This document shows positions 1-4,744 of a stretch of 5,194 bases of DNA, piece after piece. The number at the start of each line of letters is the position of its first letter. The stretch's first letter is position 1. Position numbers and translations under genes: made by a program. The stretch is from Caldifarciminota bacterium. GTDB taxonomy: Bacteria; Hydrothermota; Hydrothermia; B15-G9; DRBW01. Where the stretch lies: the NCBI GenBank assembly GCA_011042705.1, contig DRBW01000010.1, forward strand, positions 1-5,194, written 5' to 3'. The notes beneath the pieces were generated by a model. The model saw only the letters and a list, made by a program, of their open reading frames with translations, made no database searches and was not told the origin of the DNA.

Positions 1-639
1 GGAATGCGCGTTGGCGAGGTAGAGATCGGGATACCCATCGTTATTATAGTCCCCCCATAGAGCTGCGCTCGTCCAGGTATAATCGATAAGTCCAGCTTCA
101 TCAGTCACGTCACTGAATGTGCCGTCTCCGTTATTTCTGTAAAGTATGTTGGGAAGGCCCTGGTAATTTGTGGTGAACAGGTCCACGAAACCATCCCTGT
201 CGTAGTCGACCCATGCGGCATCGTGACCGAGCTGGTCATCCGCCACACCTGCCGCTTCCGCGACGTTTGTGAAAGTTCCATCCCCATTGTTTTTGAAGAG
301 GCAATTGGGGCCGTCAAAGTTCACGACGTAGAGATCGATGTAGCCGTCATTATCGTAGTCAGCCCATTTACAGCCGTGACCTCTGAAATGAGGATCGGCG
401 ACACCTGCGGGTCCTGCCACATTTGTGAAGACATTGTTCCCGTCGTTACGATAGAGAAAGTGTGCTCCACCTCCCGTGACATAGAGATCAAGCCTTCCGT
501 CTCCGTTGTAGTCAATCCAGGAGACACCGTCGGCCACGTAGGGACTCCAGAGATAAAGGGAGTCCGTCACGTCGAGGAACATCTGCCCCGACAGGGCAGC
601 GATCATACACAGTAACAACAAACCCCCTGCTTTATACAT
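1..639 (-). CDS. Secreted FG-GAP/VCBS-repeat protein, N-terminal part (runs off left edge)
   Basis: The frame is open from ATG at 639 to the window edge (213 codons) and has no stop. The first ~19 residues look like a Sec signal peptide: a short MYK start, then a hydrophobic GGLLLLCMIAALSG stretch. Four repeats follow, each with a DxDxDG-like calcium-binding loop: DYNGDGRLDLY (from D43), DYDNDGYIDLY (D94), DYDRDGFVDLF (D145) and DYNNDGYPDLY (D197), spaced 51, 51 and 52 residues. Between them are LYRNNGDGTFSDVTDEAG-type segments typical of FG-GAP/VCBS repeats and CRTAC1-like proteins. Such repeats fold as blades of a beta-propeller; the family is extracellular and often involved in adhesion or carbohydrate binding, but the role here is unknown. 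A strong Shine-Dalgarno (GGGAGGTGAT, 8 nt from ATG) fixes the start. The family call is firm; the full length and any C-terminal domain lie outside the window. Confidence 0.93.
   Translation of the reverse strand, partial: MYKAGGLLLLCMIAALSGQMFLDVTDSLYLWSPYVADGVSWIDYNGDGRLDLYVTGGGAHFLYRNDGNNVFTNVAGPAGVADPHFRGHGCKWADYDNDGYIDLYVVNFDGPNCLFKNNGDGTFTNVAEAAGVADDQLGHDAAWVDYDRDGFVDLFTTNYQGLPNILYRNNGDGTFSDVTDEAGLIDYTWTSAALWGDYNNDGYPDLYLANAHS
19..519 (-). repeat. Four coding repeats with ~153-bp period (FG-GAP/VCBS blades)
   Basis: Related ~39-bp segments begin on the plus strand at about 19, 175, 328 and 481, with spacings of 156, 153 and 153 bp. They are all in frame within the minus-strand gene and encode its calcium-loop motifs. 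They are diverged at the DNA level, so this is an old protein-domain repeat rather than a recent tandem duplication. Confidence 0.85.
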
Positions 640-645
640 GGCGAT

Positions 646-653
646 CACCTCCC
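646..653 (-). promoter_or_regulatory. Strong ribosome binding site for the FG-GAP protein gene
   Basis: On the minus strand the sequence reads GGGAGGTGATCGCC directly before ATG at 639. GGAGGTGAT is complementary to the bacterial 16S rRNA 3' end, with 8 nt between GGAGG and ATG. It supports the chosen start and a bacterial host. Confidence 0.85.
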
Positions 654-732
654 TTTAAAAAGATACTTCGAAGTTGGGGGAACAAAATCGGAATTTACGT
701 TGAGGATTTTCATTTTCTCCCGCTCCGTAGAA

Positions 733-761
733 CTTCTAACTCATATTGGGGGATTTGTCAA
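733..761 (-). promoter_or_regulatory. Sigma-70-like promoter for the FG-GAP protein gene
   Basis: On the minus strand a perfect -35 TTGACA (756-761) is followed after 17 bp by TAGAAG (733-738). The latter is a weak -10, matching TATAAT at four of six positions. Transcription would start near 726 and give a leader of about 87 nt. The -35 box extends into TTGACAAATCCC, which recurs in inverted orientation at 822-833. The -35 and spacer are good; the -10 is the weak part. Confidence 0.5.
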
Positions 762-833
762 GAGTTTTTGTGCGTGCCCTGAAAATAATGATGTTAAAAT
801 CGGGCTTTTTCAGGTGAGACTTTGACAAATCCC
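750..833. repeat. 12-bp inverted repeat shared by the two divergent promoters
   Basis: GGGATTTGTCAA at 750-761 and its exact reverse complement TTGACAAATCCC at 822-833 face each other across 60 bp. Each arm contains the -35 box of one divergent promoter plus six further bases, so the identity extends beyond what a promoter hexamer requires. A common regulator site or a duplicated promoter are both possible. Confidence 0.6.
778..814. repeat. 8-bp inverted repeat between the divergent promoters
   Basis: CCTGAAAA (778-785) and TTTTCAGG (807-814) are exact inverted copies around a 21-nt AT-rich centre, lying between the two promoters. It could be a regulator site; the A/T-rich arms also make chance plausible. 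Confidence 0.35.
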
Positions 834-850
834 TCCGGGACGGTTATAAC
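822..850 (+). promoter_or_regulatory. Near-consensus sigma-70 promoter upstream of the broken sigma-factor gene
   Basis: TTGACA (822-827), a 17-bp spacer and TATAAC (845-850) match the sigma-70 consensus at 11 of 12 positions. Transcription would begin near 857, only about 5 nt before the ATG at 862, so the transcript would have almost no leader. No usable Shine-Dalgarno lies between the promoter and the ATG. Confidence 0.7.
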
Positions 851-861
851 TTCAACAGAGG

Positions 862-1180
862 ATGGATGATCGAAGCGCTGAAATAGATAAGTGTCTGGAA
901 ATACTTCAGTTTCTCGAGGAGAAACATAGCGGTGTTCTCTTCGCAGAATTGAGGAGGGGGATACTGGAGGGCGATGGAAGGTGCTGGTCAGATTTTCTCG
1001 AAAAGTATTCCCGTTTTATTTACAGCAATGCGTTGAGGCAGTGTTCCGATTTTGAAGACGCAGCAGGAGATCTTCCTCCTTCTCAACCCAATGGGCGAAC
1101 AGGTACTTCGGGACGTCAGGGAGCGTGAGACATTATTATCACGAGGTCTCCTATTATCAATCGGGAGTGAGGGGGCTTAA
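862..1180 (+). pseudogene. Decayed ECF-type RNA polymerase sigma factor (frameshifted, truncated)
   Basis: The first frame (862-1128, 88 codons) starts at ATG 862. At residues 30-67 it resembles sigma region 2 of ECF sigma factors: LRRGILEGDGRCWSDF, then LEKYSRFIYSNALRQCSDFEDA, as in the family pattern GD..aW..fv..Ys..I...a......DAeD. After A67 (near 1060) this frame turns into unrelated low-quality sequence. The +1 frame from 1061 instead continues with QQEIFLLLNPMGEQVLRDVR, matching the family's QEvFlrLl helix, and stops at 1180. The missing residues between EDA and QE fit a net loss of about 11 nt. Sigma region 4, needed for -35 recognition, is absent, so the gene should be dead. A sequencing or assembly error could explain the frameshift but not the missing C-terminal half. 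The family call rests on motif resemblance only. Confidence 0.55.
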
Positions 1181-1394
1181 CCTTTATCCCGCATACGAGA
1201 ATCACGGAGCGCCCAATGACGGGGTGGTGGGATGGGTTCAGGTTACCTGGAACGACACTATTTACGGTGCTCTTAAATGTTCAACGCACGGGAAACTGCG
1301 GGCGCTCCCCTCATTTATGAAAGAGTACTTCTGGTATGAGAAGATGCTCTGTCGAGAGCTCAGTTTCCCCTTCTCTTCCGAATTTCCTTTATGA
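1125..1394 (+). pseudogene. Open frame of uncertain status, possibly a lipase/alpha-beta hydrolase C-terminal remnant
   Basis: This 89-codon frame begins with a possible GTG at 1125, but the frame is open further upstream, from 1056, so the true 5' boundary is unclear. It has no evident Shine-Dalgarno. It overlaps the broken sigma-factor frames on the left and the 3' end of etfA (opposite strand) by 35 bp on the right. Residues 31-35 read NDGVV and H55 lies 23 residues after D32. Lipases of the Pseudomonas/Burkholderia type carry their catalytic Asp in an NDGLV motif and the catalytic His about 22 residues later, so this could be the tail of such an enzyme. The nucleophile Ser motif (GxSxG) and the rest of the fold are absent. 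It could equally be non-coding sequence that happens to be open. I do not claim a function. Confidence 0.25.
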
Positions 1395-2565
1395 GCTCGG
1401 GAATTACTTCGAAAAGGTCACCCACGATGCCCAGATCGGCTATGTCGAAAATAGGTGCGTCGGGGTCCTTGTTTATCGCGATTATGAAGTCGCTCGATTT
1501 CATGCCGGCCTGATGTTGAATTGCACCTGAGATTCCGCAGGCGATGTAAACCTTCGGTGAAACCGTCTTCCCGGTCTGGCCGACCTGGTGGGGGTAGGGT
1601 ATCCATCCCGCATCTACGGCTGCCCTGGAAGCTCCAACCGCGGCGTTGAGCTCCTTCGCCAGGTCGAAAATTATCTTGAAATTTTCCTTGCTTCCCACGC
1701 CCCGGCCTCCTGAAACGATGATATCGGCGTCCTCAAGGTTAACGTTTTCTCCCTCTGTAACCAGAACGTCGATGACGGCCTTGTAGAAGGAAGGAGAATA
1801 ACCGTCGCAGTGAAATTCTATTATCTCGCCCTCTCTATTTTCCGGTGGCAGAGGTTTGAAGACCCTGGGCCTCACCGTGGCCATCTGGGGCCTTGTGTAT
1901 TCGGTCTTTATGGTCGCCATTATGTTCCCGCCGAATGCCGGCCTGGTCTGCAGGAGGAGGCCCGTTCCCTCCTCGATGTCGAAGTCAGTGCAGTCCGCGG
2001 TCAGGCCCGTCTTGAGGATCGCGGCGACCCTCGGGAAAAGCGCCCTTCCCACCGCCGTTGCACCGCCTATAACTATCTCAGGGCGATATTGTTCCACAAC
2101 CTTGCTGAAGATGTCGGCATAGCGTTCATCTACAAATCTGTCCAGGTCGTTTCTCTCCGCGACAATCACCCTGTCAGCGCCGTATCTGATGAGGTCGGGT
2201 GCGAACCTCTTTACGTCATTTCCTATGAGGAGGGCGGTCACATCGCATTTTCTCTTCTCAGCGAGCCTTCGGGCGACTCCGAGGATCTCCAGGGAAACTC
2301 TGGAAAGTTTCCCGTTCAGAACCTCGCCGTAGACCATAATTCCGGAATATCCGGTCGGTGCTTCTTTCTTCTCTGCGCCCTCTCCGCCCACGAGCTCCAG
2401 TGCTTCGAAAGAACAGGATTCGACGCAGATGCCGCAGAAGGTGCAGTTCTCATATACGACGGCGATCCCGTCCACCACCTCGATGGCACCGTAAGGACAG
2501 ACCCCTTCACAGATCCCGCAGCCCGTGCAGTTTTCGACGATAACTATGAGTTTTTGATCGGCCAT
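1360..2565 (-). CDS. etfA: Electron transfer flavoprotein alpha subunit with N-terminal 2x[4Fe-4S] ferredoxin domain
   Basis: This is a 401-residue protein. Residues 1-55 carry two complete CxxCxxCxxxC motifs (C13, C16, C19, C23 and C41, C44, C47, C51), predicting two [4Fe-4S] clusters. A short linker leads into the EtfA body from about residue 75 (GIMVYGEV). The C-terminal FAD-binding domain shows the family landmarks SGGRGVG (285-291), GASRAAVDAGW (311-321), HQVGQTGKTVSPKVYIACG (326-344), GAIQHQAGM (347-355) and INKDPDAPIFDIADLGIVGD (364-383). Ordinary EtfA is about 310-340 residues, so the extra length is the ferredoxin domain, as in CarE and LctC of Acetobacterium woodii. Its role is to carry FAD and, through the clusters, exchange electrons with ferredoxin in the cytoplasm. 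The start at 2565 has AGGAG 7 nt upstream, and the etfB stop lies 9 bp upstream. It is the last gene of the operon; no clear terminator follows it. Confidence 0.96.
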   Translation of the reverse strand: MADQKLIVIVENCTGCGICEGVCPYGAIEVVDGIAVVYENCTFCGICVESCSFEALELVGGEGAEKKEAPTGYSGIMVYGEVLNGKLSRVSLEILGVARRLAEKRKCDVTALLIGNDVKRFAPDLIRYGADRVIVAERNDLDRFVDERYADIFSKVVEQYRPEIVIGGATAVGRALFPRVAAILKTGLTADCTDFDIEEGTGLLLQTRPAFGGNIMATIKTEYTRPQMATVRPRVFKPLPPENREGEIIEFHCDGYSPSFYKAVIDVLVTEGENVNLEDADIIVSGGRGVGSKENFKIIFDLAKELNAAVGASRAAVDAGWIPYPHQVGQTGKTVSPKVYIACGISGAIQHQAGMKSSDFIIAINKDPDAPIFDIADLGIVGDLFEVIPELIKEIRKRRGN

Positions 2566-2574
2566 ATCGAGCTC

Positions 2575-3363
2575 CTAAATGATCTTTATCTCCTCCAATT
2601 TTCTGGCTATGTGGCGTGCGAGCTCATCAGGCTCTCCATGGTATTTTTCGCCGCCCTTTTTGACGGGAGGGGCGAAGATGCTGACAACCCTCGTGGGGGA
2701 ACCATCAAGACCGATGTACCTCCGATCGACCTCGACGGAGCTGGAATCCCACACCTCGGCTTTGAATTTCTTAGCTTTCATCATTCCCCGGAGAGAAGGT
2801 AGCCTCGGCTCGTTTATCTCCTTGTTCACTGTGATAACGCAGGGCAGCGAGGATTCGACAATGTCATAGCCGTAGTCGGTGAGCCTCTCGACCTTTATCC
2901 TGTCATCGCCCATATCGATGATCTTGCTCACATAGGTGATCTGGGGAAAATTCAGCCAGGTGGCGAGCTCCGGTCCCACCTGCGCCGTATCTCCATCCAT
3001 AGCCTGCTTCCCGCAGATGATTATCCAGGGGGAGCCCAGCTTCTCTATGCTCTTTGCCAGAGTATAGGATGTCGCGAGGGTATCGGCACCGGCGAAGGCC
3101 CTGTCCGATATGAGGATGCCGTGATCGGCCCCCATGGCTATGGCTTCCCTGAGGGCATCTTCGGCCTGTGGAGGCCCCATTGTCATGACAACCACGCGGC
3201 CCTTTCCCATTCGCTCCTTTATCCGGAGGCCCTCCTCGATGGCGTAGAGGTCAAAGGGGTTGACTATGGACTTCACACCCTCCCTGATCAGGGTTCCCCT
3301 TTCGGGATCCATCTTTACGTCCTGGGTATCGGGGACCTGCTTTATGCAGACCACTATGTTCAT
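2575..3363 (-). CDS. etfB: Electron transfer flavoprotein beta subunit, bifurcation-type
   Basis: The protein has 262 residues, the normal EtfB length. It starts MNIVVCIKQVPDTQDVKMDP, followed by the family's VNPFDLYAIEEGLRIKE (34-50). GKQAMDGDTAQVGP (118-131) is the nucleotide-binding segment. The DGDTAQVGP form is typical of ETFs that bind a second FAD in EtfB, whereas mitochondrial-type ETF has a DDDxxQTG form and binds AMP. This supports, but does not prove, flavin-based bifurcation. The recognition loop NEPRLPSLRGMMKAKK (184-199) is present, with L191 aligning to human ETF-beta Leu195, which docks into acyl-CoA dehydrogenases. The protein pairs with the EtfA encoded 9 bp downstream and receives or donates electrons to the dehydrogenase encoded directly upstream. 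Its ATG immediately follows the acd stop, and its Shine-Dalgarno lies inside the acd 3' end, so translation is probably coupled. Confidence 0.96.
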   Translation of the reverse strand: MNIVVCIKQVPDTQDVKMDPERGTLIREGVKSIVNPFDLYAIEEGLRIKERMGKGRVVVMTMGPPQAEDALREAIAMGADHGILISDRAFAGADTLATSYTLAKSIEKLGSPWIIICGKQAMDGDTAQVGPELATWLNFPQITYVSKIIDMGDDRIKVERLTDYGYDIVESSLPCVITVNKEINEPRLPSLRGMMKAKKFKAEVWDSSSVEVDRRYIGLDGSPTRVVSIFAPPVKKGGEKYHGEPDELARHIARKLEEIKII

Positions 3364-4512
3364 TTACCTCACCTCTTTGAGGAGCTGAGATGCGATGATG
3401 TTCCTCATTATCTGGTTGGTCCCTTCATAGATCTGGGTAATTTTGGCATCCCTCAGGAGTTTTTCCACCGGGTATTCCTTCATGTAGCCGTATCCTCCGA
3501 AGATCTGAACGGCGTTTAAGGCAGCTTCCATGGCCACGTCGGAGGCAAGGCACTTTACCATGGCTGATTCCTTGGCTATCTTCGTATTGCCCTTATCGAT
3601 GTTTCTCGCGACCTGATATGTGAGCGCCCTGGCAGCTTCGAGTTTCATCGCCATGTCGGCCAGCATGTGCTGAATCGCCTGAAAATTGGCGATGGGAACC
3701 CCGAACTGGACCCTCTGCTTCGCATAACGGGCGGCCTCCTCTATGGCGGCCTGGGCGATTCCGAGGGCCTGTGCGGCCACGCCCGGTCTGGAATAATCGA
3801 AGGTCTTCATCGCAATGATGAAGCCCATCCCTTCCTTTCCCAGCAGGTTCTCAGCGGGAACCCTGCAATCCTGGAAGATGAGTTCTCTGGTGGCCGATGC
3901 CCTTATGCCGAGCTTGTTCTCTTTTTTCCCGAAACTAAAACCGGGCGTTCCCTTTTCAACTATGAAAGCTGAAGCGCCCCGGGCCCCCTTTTCGGGGTTG
4001 GTGAGCGCGATGACCACATAAATGCCCGCTTCCCCACCATTGGTTATGAATTGCTTTGTTCCGTTCAGTACATAGTGATCCCCGTCCTTTATGGCCCTGG
4101 TCTTGATGTTTCCGGCATCGCTTCCAGCATCGGCCTCAGTCAGGGCGAAGGCCACCACCTCTCCGGAAGCCACACGGGGCAGGTACTTTTTTTTCTGTTC
4201 CTCGTTCCCGAATAGAATTATAGGGAAAGTGCCCAGGGCTGTTCCCGCGAAAGCCAGGGCTATCCCAGCGCACCCCCTGCTCAGCTCCTCTACTGCCAGG
4301 GTCAATGCCATCACGCCGCCGCCGAGCCCCTCGTATTCCTCGGGTATGAAAATCCTGAAGAGATCGCTCTCTGCCATCACTTTGACGATGTCCCAGGGAA
4401 ATTCCTGAGTTTCATCGTAATATTCGCGTTTCGGAATAATTTTCTCTTCGGCGATCTTTCTCGCAAGCTCTTTTATCATCTGCTCCTCTTCTGTAAGGAA
4501 ATAATCGATCAT
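3364..4512 (-). CDS. Acyl-CoA dehydrogenase (FAD), SCAD/MCAD-like
   Basis: This is a 382-residue enzyme, the standard length for short/medium-chain acyl-CoA dehydrogenases. It oxidises acyl-CoA to trans-2-enoyl-CoA, or runs in reverse, with FAD passing electrons to ETF. Visible landmarks are the N-terminal helical domain (FLTEEEQMIKELARKIAEE, 5-23), the FAD/substrate loop ALTEADAGSDAGN (123-135), KLGIRAS (200-206), RVQFG (267-271), the C-terminal signature QIFGGYGYMKEYPVEKLLRD (336-355), and IYEGTNQI (361-368). E363 sits where SCAD and MCAD keep the catalytic base. The start at 4512 is chosen because AAGGAGG lies 5 nt upstream and the protein then begins like its family; an in-frame ATG at 4632 would add 40 residues of unlikely sequence covering the leader and promoter. 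It is the first gene of an operon with etfB and etfA. The gene order equals carCDE, but the substrate (butyryl-, caffeyl- or another acyl-CoA) cannot be decided here. Confidence 0.96.
   Translation of the reverse strand: MIDYFLTEEEQMIKELARKIAEEKIIPKREYYDETQEFPWDIVKVMAESDLFRIFIPEEYEGLGGGVMALTLAVEELSRGCAGIALAFAGTALGTFPIILFGNEEQKKKYLPRVASGEVVAFALTEADAGSDAGNIKTRAIKDGDHYVLNGTKQFITNGGEAGIYVVIALTNPEKGARGASAFIVEKGTPGFSFGKKENKLGIRASATRELIFQDCRVPAENLLGKEGMGFIIAMKTFDYSRPGVAAQALGIAQAAIEEAARYAKQRVQFGVPIANFQAIQHMLADMAMKLEAARALTYQVARNIDKGNTKIAKESAMVKCLASDVAMEAALNAVQIFGGYGYMKEYPVEKLLRDAKITQIYEGTNQIMRNIIASQLLKEVR
3367..3375 (-). promoter_or_regulatory. etfB ribosome binding site embedded in the acd 3' end
   Basis: The minus strand reads GAGGTGAGGTAAATG: the last acd sense codons (GAG GTG AGG), the acd stop TAA, then the etfB ATG with no gap. 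The purine-rich GAGGTGAGG can act as Shine-Dalgarno, so ribosomes ending acd can reinitiate on etfB. This arrangement keeps the two products near equal amounts. Confidence 0.7.
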
Positions 4513-4517
4513 AACTG

Positions 4518-4524
4518 CCTCCTT
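4518..4524 (-). promoter_or_regulatory. Shine-Dalgarno deciding the acyl-CoA dehydrogenase start
   Basis: The minus strand reads AAGGAGGCAGTT before ATG at 4512. AAGGAGG is a near-perfect anti-16S match with a 5-nt gap. The longer in-frame start at 4632 has no comparable site. Confidence 0.88.
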
Positions 4525-4603
4525 ATTTTTCGAATGCCGTAATTTAAACGAGCCTGAACTACGAAGAAAATGTAAATTTTTCCGCCTTCCCCCGATTTTC
4601 AGA

Positions 4604-4632
4604 ATTTTAAAATAGAACGCTTCTTTATGCAA
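4604..4632 (-). promoter_or_regulatory. Candidate promoter of the acd-etfB-etfA operon
   Basis: On the minus strand TTGCAT (4627-4632), a 17-bp spacer and TAAAAT (4604-4609) precede the operon. The -10 matches at five of six positions, but the -35 only at three. The predicted transcript would start near 4597 and carry a leader of about 85 nt. This is the best candidate I can see, not a firm call. Confidence 0.35.
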
Positions 4633-4661
4633 TTTGGAGCAGAAGTGCAGATTTATTGTGG

Positions 4662-4677
4662 CACTGTTTTGTCAGTG
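4662..4677. repeat. Small palindrome, possible operator upstream of the acd-etf operon
   Basis: CACTG (4662-4666) and CAGTG (4673-4677) are exact inverted arms around TTTTGT. The palindrome lies about 30 bp upstream of the candidate operon promoter and about 35 bp before the methyltransferase promoter. TetR- or GntR-type regulators of acyl-CoA metabolism bind short palindromes in such places, but five-base arms can occur by chance. Confidence 0.25.
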
Positions 4678-4709
4678 GAAGTATTTGGGTTGCTGATACT
4701 TAATGGGTT

Positions 4710-4738
4710 TTGAAAGCCCCATAGCCGGGCAATATAAT
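4710..4738 (+). promoter_or_regulatory. Near-consensus promoter producing a probably leaderless mRNA
   Basis: TTGAAA (4710-4715), a 17-bp spacer and a perfect TATAAT (4733-4738) match the sigma-70 consensus at 11 of 12 positions. Only six bases separate the -10 box from ATG at 4745, so transcription should begin at or next to the A of the start codon. No Shine-Dalgarno is present. Confidence 0.75.
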
Positions 4739-4744
4739 AACGGC

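Noticed and set aside
19..519. Periodic DNA repeats as a possible CRISPR array
   Set aside because: The 153-156-bp period is an exact multiple of three, the repeats are diverged, and they encode calcium-loop protein motifs in one frame.
223..615. Plus-strand open frame of 130 codons over the FG-GAP gene
   Set aside because: It is a shadow of the repeat-coding minus strand; the minus frame has the signal peptide, the repeats and the Shine-Dalgarno.
1346..1359. GCTCT-GTCG-AGAGC hairpin right after the etfA stop as a terminator
   Set aside because: The stem is only 5 bp and no T-tract follows on the minus strand, so it does not qualify as an intrinsic terminator.
1810..2802. Long plus-strand open frame (330 codons) opposite etfA and etfB
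   Set aside because: It is fully antisense to two unmistakable genes, spans their junction, has no recognisable motif and arises from the codon bias of the opposite strand.
3121..3519. Plus-strand open frame across the etfB/acd junction
   Set aside because: It is antisense to the conserved ends of both genes and has no independent support.
4513..4632. N-terminal extension of the acyl-CoA dehydrogenase from ATG at 4632
   Set aside because: The extra 40 residues are basic and unlike the family, they cover the candidate promoter and leader, and the start at 4512 has an excellent Shine-Dalgarno.
4703..4744. Earlier in-frame ATG for the methyltransferase
   Set aside because: It lacks a Shine-Dalgarno and would put the near-consensus promoter within the coding sequence; it remains a possible alternative.
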